From the NCBI RefSeq assembly GCF_030381805.1, contig NZ_JAUDRH010000008.1, forward strand, positions 248,001 to 312,000: a stretch of 64,000 bases of DNA, given 5' to 3'. Of this stretch, positions 26,501-34,722 are shown one piece after another; position 1 is the stretch's first letter; each line of letters starts with the position of its first letter. The DNA comes from Chlorogloeopsis sp. ULAP01. GTDB taxonomy: Bacteria > Cyanobacteriota > Cyanobacteriia > Cyanobacteriales > Nostocaceae. The translations under genes were made by a program, and so were the position numbers. Under the pieces are notes generated by a model. The model was not told the origin of the DNA and did not search any database. It saw nothing but the letters and a program-made list of their open reading frames with translations.

Positions 26501-29500
26501 ACCTGTTTAACTAGTTCGATGATTTCCTCAAACGTAGGAATTTCATACACGCCGTTAAACGCTTGGGTACGGAAATCTTGCGGCATCTTTGCTCGCAGTG
26601 TTTTGATTTCTGCCAGGGTAAAGTCAGAAGCAAAAAAGCCTTCTTCTGCCTTGCCATCAACAATTTTCGTTGTTTTGCGATCGCTAAACTCTGGACGATC
26701 TGCAACGTCGGTGGTAGCAATTAAGTTGGGTTCGTGGCGAGCAATTAATACACCGTCCTTAGTAGAAACTAGGTCAGGCTCGATGAAGTCTGCTCCCCGC
26801 TCAATTGCTAATTTATAGGCTCCTAGAGTATGTTCTGGTAGTTCGCCGCTAGCACCCCGATGTCCAATTACAATTGGCGGTTTACCATTCAATGTATTTA
26901 AATTGACTGTATTTGGTGTGGGGATGGGAGCATCTAACAGCTTGCCAGTGGCATCGAAATGAAGTAAATAAGGGCCAAATTCGTCTCCAATCCAGATTGT
27001 GCCATCAGCAGCGATCGCGATAGATTCCACATCGAAATCTGCACCAGTTAAGAGGCGATCGCTTGTATTTCCATTCACAATCTCGAAGGGAACTTTGCGA
27101 TCGGGATCAGATAATTGGATAAAGTCCAACACTTTGGCACTACCATCACCCCCAACCTCTGCACCTCGGAAGCTAGGATCGATGCGATAAATCCGCAGCA
27201 GGTAATCTGCACTGTTGTTCTTAGCGCCAAAACCGTTGTCAGAAAGGAACCAGAAGGAATTTTCGTCGGCAAATTGAACACCGCTAAATCCTTGCACTGG
27301 TTGTTTATCAAATGGAACAGTGCGTCCGTTGGTATTACCTGTAATTGCACTGCCTGATGGAGGCCCTTCTGCGAAGGTATCGGCTGGGAGTGAGGCGAAA
27401 CCCTTCAGTGTAACCTTGGGTGGAGAAGTCACCTCCAAATTGTTGGGTAATTCCAAAAGACCCAATTTTAAAGGAAGAGAATCAACTTTAATGCCAGTAC
27501 TGCCATCAGGATTTGTTTGAGTTTCTGTCACACCAAAATCGTTATCGTTGAGCAGAGCCAGAGTGTTAGGTGCTACCAGTGCTAATCCTTCTAGTTTTTC
27601 AACTCCGGTATAACCAAGTTGAGCAGCATTGGCAATGAGGCTCTTGTTGACAGGGGTGATTTTGGCAGTGGCTAACTCTTCAGTAGTTAACTGTTCAATG
27701 GTTTTACCTGTAGGCAATGTACCGAACAATTCCGGATTATTGATATTAGTTGCTCCTGCCAAATCAATCTGGTAGAGCAATTTGTTGGCAGCGTTATCAC
27801 TTTCATCGTCTCGCTCTATAACCACGAATTTGCCATTGCCGAGAGCGACAGCATCACCTATTTTGTCAGTTCCCGGTAAACCTTCCAGGATGTATAGATA
27901 CTCTCCCGTTACCTGCTTTGTCACTATATCAAATTCTAGAATTCGCAAATTGCGAGAATTTCTAGAAGTTGCATCATTGCTGACATCTGGATTATCAATT
28001 GCACTTTGAATAAAGGCATAAAGTTTTGTACCATCGAGCGCCACAGCTTCAAAGCCACGATTATTCCGTCTTTGGGCGTAAACAGCAGGTAGGGCGGGTG
28101 TACCGTAAAAAGTGCCGCCATTTTTGCTCGCGTCAGTAGCATCACCTTCGGGAATGAAGCGATCAATTAGTTTACCGTTGCTATCAAAGTGGTAAATTGC
28201 CGGGCGGTACTCATCCACCATCCACAAGTCGCCATTGGGGGCAACAACAATCCCCTCCAAGTCTGCACCCAACGGATCGTTTTGCAGGGTTTTGTTGGCT
28301 AGATCGACAGGAATTTCATCAGTGTAAGCCGTACCGCTTGTGGAAGCTTGCAGGTTGGGTAGTCCTGTGAGCGGGGTTGTGCCATCTTGTCGAAATAATC
28401 CTGTTCTCTTGGTAATGGTAATCTCACCAGTGGTGCGGTTAAGTTCAAAACTAACTACTTCTGGCTGAAAGTCTGGCAGAGGAAATGGTCTGTTGGCACC
28501 GATGCTTTCTCCATTTGGCCCGCGATCGGTGTGGGTGACAAACTTGAGATTGCCATTTGCAGCAAGTCCTTGGAAATACAGCCCGGAGAAACCGCCCAGG
28601 AAAATATCTTGTCCAGAAGAGGTGGTTCCCAACTTGGGCAGGTTGTTAAATTCGTAAATACTTAGTTTTGGTTGTGCCACAGGAGTACGGGGATTATAAC
28701 TAGTGGTGTCAATATTTAGTTGTTCGGGGAAGGTTTTGGCAATGTTTTCCCAAGGTACGAGCTTAAAGTTAGTGTTGATATTTTCATCATCAACTGTTAC
28801 GGCAGGTTCATTGGAGCCATCCTGGGTGACAAATAAGCCAAATGGAAATTTGGAGCCAAGCGGTACATTTATGACATCTGCGCCATCTGACTCTTGCACG
28901 CTGTCAATTGCACCGTTGTTACCTACACCAAAGCGCCCGATGTATTCGTTGTTGCCTTCACGGGTATAAGCTACAAAGGTGTTATCTCCTTGACTGGATG
29001 CTAGTAAATAACCTGTGCCGTTTTTGCCGTAGTAGATGGTTAATCCTTCAACATCGTCGCTGAGGTAATTGCCGCCCAAGGCTTTGACTTTATCGATTAG
29101 TTTACCTGTTGTGCCACCATCGGGTTCTGCTTGGAACTTCCAGATACCCACATTTTCCTGCCCAATATAAAGGAAGCCGGTTTCTTGATCGGCAACCATT
29201 CCTTCAGTTTGCGGATCGACTCCATCAGCTGTGGGTATGGTAAATTCCCGCACTCGTTCAGCCCCAATTTTGCCATTACCTTTGTCTATGAGTTTGAACT
29301 GTGCTATGTCTCCAGTTTCGCGACGATTGGCAAAGACGTAGTAATCATTGGTGATGGGGCTGCGGTACATGGCAACTCCGTAAGCACTCCGCGATGATGG
29401 CTCATAGGGAGGACTAAAGGGTGCGGCTTGGAAGAGAGTGCTGATACTGCTGTCGGTAATGTCTTCTAAATATTGACCGGGGGTGGTAGGATTCGGGTTA

Positions 29501-32148
29501 ATTTTGAAAATTGCTAGTTTGTCGTTTTGGCGATCGCTAGCAACGGCAATATCTATTGATTGACCATCCAATCTAAAACCATATTGCAAATCAATGTTGT
29601 TGTAGCGAATACCACCAGGATTTATTTCCTGCAACAGATTTCCAGACAAGCTATAAACCCGCAATCCGGCATTTTTAACTGCTGTTAGTACGAGGCTTTT
29701 AGCGGAATCAGTCGCATTTACATAGATAGCAGGATCGTCAGCATCAGCACGTTGACTTGTGGGCAGTGTTTCATCGTCCAGTAGATCGGGACGGGTTTCA
29801 ACTCTGGGAGCAGCGGTGGGAACTACATCTGCATCCAAAGCTAGGATTTGGGTAAATTGGGTTTGGCTGAAGTTATTGTCACTCACCAAAACTATCGATT
29901 GTCTGCCATCTGGTAATTTGGGGCCGAAGGCTATACCCTCGATATTATCTGTACCTGTGGGCAAGTTGAGGGAATCGAGATTCAATAACAGTCGCTTTTG
30001 GGCAGGTTGAATTGCCGCTAGTTGAGTTTCGCTGAGATTATCGAGAGAGTCGATGGTGCTGATGTCGGTTGCACCTTGAAGCGAAATTTCATAGATTTTG
30101 CTCGTATTGCCTGTGCCGGGAACTCCAGAGGAGAAAGAACGCTCCAGTGCCAGTAAAGTCCCACGATTGTCAATTGCCAGTAAATCTACTAACCCATTAG
30201 TATTAAATCCATCTGCCGGGTTTGGCGGTACAGCTACCGGATCGGTGATGTAGAGGTATTCCTTTTCTGGCTGTCCGGTAACTAAGTTGTATTGCAGAAT
30301 GCGAGAGCGGGTGCCAGTGGTAGTAGAGGCAACTGCCCCGTCTTGGAAGAGGGCGTTTTCGGTAGCTGTAAATAGAGTTTTCTGGTTGGGTGTGATGGTG
30401 AGGCTTTCAAAGGCTAAGTTGTTGCGAACACCAGATGTCTGCGTATCGCCTGCATCAACAGCACCATTGCCGTTGGTATCCTCTACTACTGGTAAAAACT
30501 TTTTGGGTATGGGCAGAGAACGTACTTCCTCTCCGGTAACCACGGAAAACTCTTTGATAAAAGGATCGCTAACTCGTCCTGCACTAGGATTAACTTCACC
30601 CTCAGAAGAGACGAAAACCGTGCCGTTGTTGGTGAGGGCAATACCTTCAGGATCGAGGCTGTTGAGTGCAAAGAAGTTGCCATTACTATCTTTGAGGGGC
30701 GTAACATTGGTAAAAGTTACTCCCGCAGTGGCTATGTTAGCTAAATCGACAGTGAAAGTATAGAAGCGGGCAGGGGCAAATTGAGAGCGATCGTCTGAGA
30801 TAGCATAGAACTGGTTGTTAGCAGCATCGTAGGTAATACCCGATAGTCCACCCAAAGCAGTCGGTGTTCCATTTACACTTCCTGCGACACCAGGGGGAAT
30901 AAAGCCTGTAGGGAAAGTAGTTTGTCCCTGAAATTCGGCGCTGGGAATAGTCTTACCTGGTTCCGTTGCTCCTAACTGCACATCTACCCGCACCAGACGG
31001 TGATCTGAACTGGGAAAACCACCGGGAAGATTAGGATCGAAAGTGCCTACTAAGGGAAATAAAGGATCGGTATTGAGGGGCCAAAATACTCCTGAATCAG
31101 CAATTGTCAAGTCAACAGAAGGTAACACGTAATCTGTTCGCAGGTTCCCAGGAGTCGAATCAACAAAATCTGCGGTGTCAAAGCTGGGATTACCCTTTTG
31201 ATTGAGGTTTGCACCACCCTGTAAAATTGTCTGTTGAGGAGCGCCGGGACTGGTGGGGATGAAATTAGTATTGATATTGGGGTTCTGCAAAAGTTGCAGA
31301 ATAGCGTTGTTATAACTGTCACCATCAAATGGATCGGCATTTTGGTCGCCCATAATCACAAAACGCGAGCCAGCAGCTAGTCCACCTTGTTTGCCACCAT
31401 CATCATAAATGTAATCTCCTTTACCAGGAGTGATGTAATCTGCCCAAAAGCGAATTTCATCGTGGTTGCGCTTGCCGTTGCGGTCTTCCTGACCATCAAA
31501 CACTGGTGGTGTAGGATGGCTAACAAGGACGTGAATTGTCTCTCCATTCACCTGTATGGGTACATCCCAGTGACTCTTTGAGGAAAGCCGCAAAATATTT
31601 TGTTCCTCTGGCGAGTACCAAGGTTCAGAAGAGCCAGGAGTGGCAATGGTAGATAGCAAAGATCCAGGCATATCCTTCCAGAGGAAATTTTGGAAGGTGC
31701 GGACATTGGCAGTATCGATAGGATGTTTGGAGAGCAGCACCATGCCAAATTGTCCGGGGAAATTGCCAAAACCTAAGGCATCATCGCCGTATCCTGGTGT
31801 TTCTGGAGTAGTTACTACTACACCGTTGTTGTTTAAATCAAATCCCGAAGCAATACCAGTATTGGAGGGAGCAATGTAAACATAGGGGTAGCTCACGGGA
31901 GTTGCACCATTTTGACTAACACCAAGATAATTTTCCAAGAAAAGTTGGACTGGTTGCAAAGGATTTTCTTGGATGTAGTCAAACTCGTTGATCAGTAAGA
32001 TATCCGGGTTGGTACGTTGGATAATTTCGGCAACAGCTTTTGCCTGAGCATTATCGGGCGTAGATAAATCGGTTACTAACTGACCTTCAGTATTGCGATT
32101 GAGGGAAGCATTAAACTGAGCAAAACGGATTGTGCTAGAAGTTTCCAT
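23530..32148 (-). CDS. Giant multi-domain exo-phosphoesterase (EEP, phytase, esterase-like, two GDPD, DUF4114)
   Basis: I start at the ATG at 32148 (METSSTIRFAQFNASL; 2872 residues); the longer frame begins with TTG at 32205. Domains in order: endonuclease/exonuclease/phosphatase (about 5-395; NEFD, GDQNADPF, SSDHRLVRVDV), 'esterase-like activity of phytase' (about 400-765), beta-propeller phytase (about 785-1150; RADADDPAIYVNATD, QTEGMVADQETGFLYIGQE), two more esterase-like units (about 1175-1570 and 1580-1750), and two glycerophosphodiester phosphodiesterase domains (about 1755-2100 and 2130-2480; IGHRGASG.PEHT, FIEPDLV.TKDG). The interrupted esterase-like unit resumes at about 2485-2690, and a C-terminal DUF4114 follows (about 2720-2865; GGGDKDYNDFVVKV). 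There is no N-terminal signal. Ca-binding-type Asp loops (DRDGDGKPDDLDGDG) are present. I infer type I secretion and phosphate scavenging from organic phosphates; a Pho-box-like array lies upstream. Confidence 0.9.
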   Translation of the reverse strand: METSSTIRFAQFNASLNRNTEGQLVTDLSTPDNAQAKAVAEIIQRTNPDILLINEFDYIQENPLQPVQLFLENYLGVSQNGATPVSYPYVYIAPSNTGIASGFDLNNNGVVVTTPETPGYGDDALGFGNFPGQFGMVLLSKHPIDTANVRTFQNFLWKDMPGSLLSTIATPGSSEPWYSPEEQNILRLSSKSHWDVPIQVNGETIHVLVSHPTPPVFDGQEDRNGKRNHDEIRFWADYITPGKGDYIYDDGGKQGGLAAGSRFVIMGDQNADPFDGDSYNNAILQLLQNPNINTNFIPTSPGAPQQTILQGGANLNQKGNPSFDTADFVDSTPGNLRTDYVLPSVDLTIADSGVFWPLNTDPLFPLVGTFDPNLPGGFPSSDHRLVRVDVQLGATEPGKTIPSAEFQGQTTFPTGFIPPGVAGSVNGTPTALGGLSGITYDAANNQFYAISDDRSQFAPARFYTFTVDLANIATAGVTFTNVTPLKDSNGNFFALNSLDPEGIALTNNGTVFVSSEGEVNPSAGRVSDPFIKEFSVVTGEEVRSLPIPKKFLPVVEDTNGNGAVDAGDTQTSGVRNNLAFESLTITPNQKTLFTATENALFQDGAVASTTTGTRSRILQYNLVTGQPEKEYLYITDPVAVPPNPADGFNTNGLVDLLAIDNRGTLLALERSFSSGVPGTGNTSKIYEISLQGATDISTIDSLDNLSETQLAAIQPAQKRLLLNLDSLNLPTGTDNIEGIAFGPKLPDGRQSIVLVSDNNFSQTQFTQILALDADVVPTAAPRVETRPDLLDDETLPTSQRADADDPAIYVNATDSAKSLVLTAVKNAGLRVYSLSGNLLQEINPGGIRYNNIDLQYGFRLDGQSIDIAVASDRQNDKLAIFKINPNPTTPGQYLEDITDSSISTLFQAAPFSPPYEPSSRSAYGVAMYRSPITNDYYVFANRRETGDIAQFKLIDKGNGKIGAERVREFTIPTADGVDPQTEGMVADQETGFLYIGQENVGIWKFQAEPDGGTTGKLIDKVKALGGNYLSDDVEGLTIYYGKNGTGYLLASSQGDNTFVAYTREGNNEYIGRFGVGNNGAIDSVQESDGADVINVPLGSKFPFGLFVTQDGSNEPAVTVDDENINTNFKLVPWENIAKTFPEQLNIDTTSYNPRTPVAQPKLSIYEFNNLPKLGTTSSGQDIFLGGFSGLYFQGLAANGNLKFVTHTDRGPNGESIGANRPFPLPDFQPEVVSFELNRTTGEITITKRTGLFRQDGTTPLTGLPNLQASTSGTAYTDEIPVDLANKTLQNDPLGADLEGIVVAPNGDLWMVDEYRPAIYHFDSNGKLIDRFIPEGDATDASKNGGTFYGTPALPAVYAQRRNNRGFEAVALDGTKLYAFIQSAIDNPDVSNDATSRNSRNLRILEFDIVTKQVTGEYLYILEGLPGTDKIGDAVALGNGKFVVIERDDESDNAANKLLYQIDLAGATNINNPELFGTLPTGKTIEQLTTEELATAKITPVNKSLIANAAQLGYTGVEKLEGLALVAPNTLALLNDNDFGVTETQTNPDGSTGIKVDSLPLKLGLLELPNNLEVTSPPKVTLKGFASLPADTFAEGPPSGSAITGNTNGRTVPFDKQPVQGFSGVQFADENSFWFLSDNGFGAKNNSADYLLRIYRIDPSFRGAEVGGDGSAKVLDFIQLSDPDRKVPFEIVNGNTSDRLLTGADFDVESIAIAADGTIWIGDEFGPYLLHFDATGKLLDAPIPTPNTVNLNTLNGKPPIVIGHRGASGELPEHTLGAYKLAIERGADFIEPDLVSTKDGVLIARHEPNLIATTDVADRPEFSDRKTTKIVDGKAEEGFFASDFTLAEIKTLRAKMPQDFRTQAFNGVYEIPTFEEIIELVKQVETDTGRKIGIYPETKHPTFHDNLGLSLEEPLLATLEKTGFTNPNRIFIQSFEVNNLKELNQKTDIPLVQLLDAVDVRDDGTLIETQPYDFVVNGDSRTYADLRTPEGLQEIATYADGIGPWKRMIISVKAVDKDGDGKPDDINGDGVINDADKTLTEPTSLVEDAHDTGLLVHPYTFRDEERYLASDYDGDPAQEYKQFINLGVDGYFTDFPGTGDVARDRITAEIVRSPDHPDVLKKTEFQTLDGNAPIVIGHRGASGLRPEHTLVAYKLAIADGADFIEPDLVATKDGVLVARHENALAILNADGSVNTTDTSTDIYLRPEFSDRKTTKIIDGRSVTGWFTEDLTLAELKTLNAIERLPNLRSTKFDNDNLKVPTLTEIIDLVKQVEQETGRKIGIYPETKHPTYFANIGINLGEKLVDTLVANNFTDPKRVFIQSFEVGNLKELKNDLMPKAGIDLPLIQLFGGLTGKPYDFVVSGDSRTYGDLTSPAELAKIAEYATGIGPNKRLIVPAETVDRDGDGKPDDLDGDGTITDADRVLGTPTSLVKDAHAAGLLVHSYTFRNEGIFLASDYNGDPQKEFEQFINLGVDGYFTDFPGTGDLVRDRFVGEPVVSNLARSRGFEGLAISPDKQTLYPLLEGTVFGDPAGSLRIYEFDVASEQYMGLFGYYQLENPNHAIGDFTAINHNEYLVIERDNNQGAEARFKKIFKVDLSKQDDNGFVAKEEIADLLNIQDPNDLNQDGSSRFTFPFQTIEDVLVLDAKTLLVANDNNYPFSVGRPPAIDNNEFIILELDKPLNLLNPTPNIPDYEDKNNSFHHLGKSWQEKLEKKLIDLRDVTQQVKVEFVVNTKAAFKNFVGFYQITDEMGGIDINSDGTADILPGQAGYTQAAVGARIPGIDITVSNQATYTSIFQPGSIYAPFMIANGKPEAILDGNANNDPAVYFPFLGANPDKIDHMHLLDNNIFCFEDLLGGGDKDYNDFVVKVNLSIT

Positions 32149-32335
32149 CTTGATTATGAGTTGATGAGCGCTAATAAATAGCTGGGATGAAAGCGAAAAT
32201 TGCAAAGTTACGCTTCTCTTTTTCTTCCGTAGGAATGTGACAAGTTGAATTAACTACCGTAGCTGGAAGTTAACCAGAGAGCGCTGTATGCTTTTTGGTA
32301 TAAATTTGTATTCAGTAAAAGAAAATACCCCAAAA

Positions 32336-32365
32336 ATATTAAGAATTAGCTAGCAAAAGGTTAAG
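32336..32365 (-). promoter_or_regulatory. Candidate Pho box (PhoB/SphR site) upstream of the giant exoenzyme
   Basis: Read on the minus strand there is CTTAACCT, then GCTAGCTA eleven bases on, then CTTAATAT eleven bases further. The cyanobacterial Pho box consists of 8-base PyTTAAPyPy(T/A) repeats spaced by three bases. The three units match 8/8, 5/8 and 7/8 positions. It lies about 190 bases before the chosen ATG. It is a by-eye match only. Confidence 0.5.
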
Positions 32366-32456
32366 AACGAGGATTATTTGCTGAGAAAAATTGAAGTAAA
32401 AAATTGACAAGTTTGTGATTATGAATCACGGTATGATGAGAAAATATATCCTCAAA

Positions 32457-32789
32457 TTATAGTTCCTTAGATTTTTTCGCTACACCGATGAGGAGCTCAA
32501 CTTGTATCGATACATCAGGAAAGGCTAGGGCTAAAATAGTGCCTGTGGTGAGTGTCAGTTCAGTTGTGTATTGCCCATTTTTGAGTTCACGAAATACTTT
32601 TAGTTGCGGTGTTTTCAGGTTGACAACCCAATATTCAGTAATGTCTGCCTCAGCGTAAATTTCTTTTTTCTCACCTAAATCTTTGCTGAGAGTGGCATTG
32701 GAGAATTCAATCACCCAAAAAATATCTTCAGGGTAAGGATGGTGTTCTAGGTAGACTTCACCTAAGGTTTTGACAAGGCAATGTCCCAA
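32457..32789 (-). pseudogene. Uma2 family gene truncated at its 5' end
   Basis: The frame holds only the C-terminal 100 or so residues of a Uma2 protein: YLEHHPYPEDIFWVIEFSNATLSKDLGEKKEIYAEADITEYWVVNL, with the conserved Glu of the fold, then the closing strand LALAFPDVSIQVELL. The N-terminal half is missing. Where it should be, from about 32785 onward, lies repeat sequence ('ccgcaagggcatagtggctc', 'cccctttctaaggggttggg'). I infer that repeat insertion or deletion removed the 5' end. A short product is possible but would lack part of the catalytic fold. Confidence 0.75.
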
Positions 32790-32904
32790 GTCGGGAAACC
32801 CGCAAGGGCATAGTGGCTCCCCTTTCTAAGGGGTTGGGGGATATGAGTGCGTAAGTCCCAATACCTACCCATTGAGACTCAAGAGAATATTATGTATAAT
32901 TATT

Positions 32905-32923
32905 GAAAATAATTATTATTTGC
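32905..32923 (+). promoter_or_regulatory. Possible Fur box
   Basis: The sequence gaaaataattattatttgc matches the 19-base Fur consensus GATAATGATAATCATTATC at about 13 of 19 positions. It lies 246 bases before the PchR-type regulator gene, with repeat family C in between. AT-rich sequence gives such matches by chance, so the call rests mainly on its position in front of an iron-uptake locus. Confidence 0.3.
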
Positions 32924-32970
32924 TCAACCACTTTGTTGCTGTAGAAAAATCGGGGAAGTAACACAACCCG

Positions 32971-33100
32971 ATCGCCTACGGCACCTCACGCTAGTCTGCA
33001 CAACGGGGGGAACCCCCACAAGCGTCTGCCTCTCCTTGATAAGGGGAGGTTTGGAGGGGTTAAACATATATCACTCAAAAACTGAATTGGCATAATACAT
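32971..33100 (+). repeat. Dispersed repeat family C, copy 2, with a nested insertion
   Basis: It starts 'atcgcctacggcacctc' and ends 'taaggggaggtttggagggg' followed by 'atcactcaaaaactgaattg', like 20595-20678. Between these parts are about 42 additional bases with their own palindrome (ggggggaaccccc), so one repeat has entered another. It fills most of the 32790-33168 gap, together with a Fur-like site and the repeat next to the broken Uma2 gene. Confidence 0.65.
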
Positions 33101-33168
33101 TCTCAGAAAATCCACTGCGATAAAACTCCCATATAGCTGCTTCAAATATATCAAGATAAAACTTAAAA

Positions 33169-34191
33169 ATGCATATACTAACAGAAGAAGAATATGACCA
33201 GTTGTGTGAAGAAAGTATCAAAACAAATGGTAAACGATTACTAAATCATGATGGTTTTGATGAGATTTGTCAATGGGAAAATCAATTTGCTACAGGATTA
33301 TTTTACGAAGTTGAACTACGTCCCGGACTAAGACTGATAATTGCAGATGTAATACATCATCAAGAGTTAAAATTTTGGTCTCACCACGAACAATCCTATC
33401 CATTAATTTCTAAGTTTCATATTTCTGGGGATTTACGAACAATTACACCGGGAATAAAAGAAATTCCTGATGATTATATTGAATCAGTAGGAAGAAACTA
33501 TTTATTTTATTTACCTAATGTAGATGAAATTCATAATTTTTCAGATGGAGAGTATGAATCAGTGATAGTTATTCATATAGATATTGATGTATTTAAAACT
33601 TTCAGTCAAGGCTTTGAATATTTACCAACTTCCTTACAAGCGTTAATCAAGAAAAATTCTCCACCCAGGTTTCATTATACTGTTGGAAAAATTACATCAG
33701 CAATGTTTGTGGTTTTGCAGCAAATTCTTAAACCCCCTTTTCAGGGAATGATGAAGCGGATGTATCTAGAAAGTAGAGTTTTAGAATTATTGGCACTGCA
33801 ATTAAATCAGTTTTTGCATCAAGAACAAGCTATTCGAGCAGTTGGAAATTTAAGACCTGTAGATATTGAAAAAACCTATTATGCTAGAGATATTTTAATT
33901 CGTCGAATCGAGAATCCACCCTCACTAATTGATTTAGCAAAATTAGTCGGTTTTGGCGTTCGCAAACTGCGTTACTGTTTTCAAGAGGTGTTTGGAACTA
34001 CGGTATTCGGATATTTGCACGATTATCGCATGGAGCAAGCAAAAATGATGTTAGCTGAAAGTAAAATGCAAGTTGCAGAAGTAGCGAATGCTGTTGGCTA
34101 TTCACATTTGGGTTATTTTGCCAAGGCTTTTAAAGAAAAATTTGGAGTTTCACCAAAAGAATTCCAATTGGGTAACAAGCCGCTTAAATAA
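33169..34191 (+). CDS. AraC family regulator (PchR type) of siderophore uptake
   Basis: The product is 340 residues. The N-terminal two thirds (1-230) is the PchR/YbtA-like ligand-binding region (FYEVELRPGLRLIIADV, KFHISGDLRT). The C-terminal 90 residues hold two helix-turn-helix units: PSLIDLAKLVGFGVRKLRYCF and MQVAEVANAVGYSHLGYFAKAFKEKFGVSPKEF. PchR-type regulators bind a ferric siderophore and activate its receptor genes. The TonB receptor and binding-protein genes follow at 35604-40453 on the same strand, a usual arrangement. Repeats and a toxin-antitoxin locus now separate the regulator from its likely targets. Confidence 0.92.
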   Translation: MHILTEEEYDQLCEESIKTNGKRLLNHDGFDEICQWENQFATGLFYEVELRPGLRLIIADVIHHQELKFWSHHEQSYPLISKFHISGDLRTITPGIKEIPDDYIESVGRNYLFYLPNVDEIHNFSDGEYESVIVIHIDIDVFKTFSQGFEYLPTSLQALIKKNSPPRFHYTVGKITSAMFVVLQQILKPPFQGMMKRMYLESRVLELLALQLNQFLHQEQAIRAVGNLRPVDIEKTYYARDILIRRIENPPSLIDLAKLVGFGVRKLRYCFQEVFGTTVFGYLHDYRMEQAKMMLAESKMQVAEVANAVGYSHLGYFAKAFKEKFGVSPKEFQLGNKPLK

Positions 34192-34227
34192 TATCATGAG
34201 AGGATTTAAGCAGATTGTGTTACTTTA

Positions 34228-34501
34228 CTATTCTTCACGATAAACTTCTCTACGATGACCTATTCTGACTACAGTTATTAATAAAATATCATCACAAATA
34301 TTGTATAAAATACGATAATTACCTACTCTAACTCGATAGCGGTTTTCGCCGTTCTTAAGTTTTCCAACGCCACTAGGACGTGGGTCGTTTGCAAGTTTAT
34401 CAATTTTCCTTTGGATGCGTTCTTGCAGTTCTAGAGAGTTCTAGAGAAAGTTTATTAAATTGCTTCAATGCACCCTTAGAAAATTCAACTTTATAAATCA
34501 T
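34228..34501 (-). pseudogene. RelE/ParE-type toxin gene inactivated by a 10-bp duplication
   Basis: The ATG at 34501 overlaps the antitoxin stop (ATGA). The frame reads MIYKVEFSKGALKQFNKLSLEL and then goes out of phase at a perfect 10-base tandem duplication (agttctagag twice on the plus strand, 34427-34446). One copy removed, the frame would continue QERIQRKIDKLANDPRPSG, then ENRYRVRVGNYRILYNICDD and VVRIGHRREVYREE to a stop at 34228. That is a complete, normal-length RelE/ParE toxin with its conserved Arg and Tyr residues. With the duplication, translation stops after about 33 residues. The toxin is therefore off, while its antitoxin is intact. Confidence 0.9.
34427..34446. repeat. Perfect 10-bp tandem duplication disrupting the toxin gene
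   Basis: The decamer agttctagag occurs twice without a gap. It adds ten bases to the toxin reading frame and shifts it by one. Confidence 0.95.
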
Positions 34502-34722
34502 GCAATATTTCTTTTCATATTCCGTTTAATCTCTTCCCAAGGAATAGTACCGTTTTCTGCTATATCTTTTAATCCTTCTTCAAATTCTCTTTCATCCTCT
34601 TTATCTTCTTGATTACGAATTTTGAGTAGTTCTAAAATTTCTTGTAAAGTGTCATCATAAGCATTTTCTAACTCAGCATAAATTGCCTTGAGTAATGCTT
34701 GTTTATCTATTGTATGTTCCAT
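34498..34722 (-). CDS. Antitoxin of a RelE/ParE-type pair
   Basis: The 74-residue acidic protein MEHTIDKQALLKAIYAELENAYDDTLQEILELLKIRNQEDKEDE..., ending in FEEGLKDIAENGTIPWEEIKRNMKRNIA, is encoded directly upstream of the toxin with a four-base ATGA overlap. The C-terminal 'GTIPWEEIK' segment is seen in cyanobacterial antitoxins that pair with RelE-type toxins. The N-terminus is helical and has no clear DNA-binding motif. It probably binds and neutralises the toxin, which is inactive here, so the gene may be drifting. Confidence 0.75.
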   Translation of the reverse strand: MEHTIDKQALLKAIYAELENAYDDTLQEILELLKIRNQEDKEDEREFEEGLKDIAENGTIPWEEIKRNMKRNIA

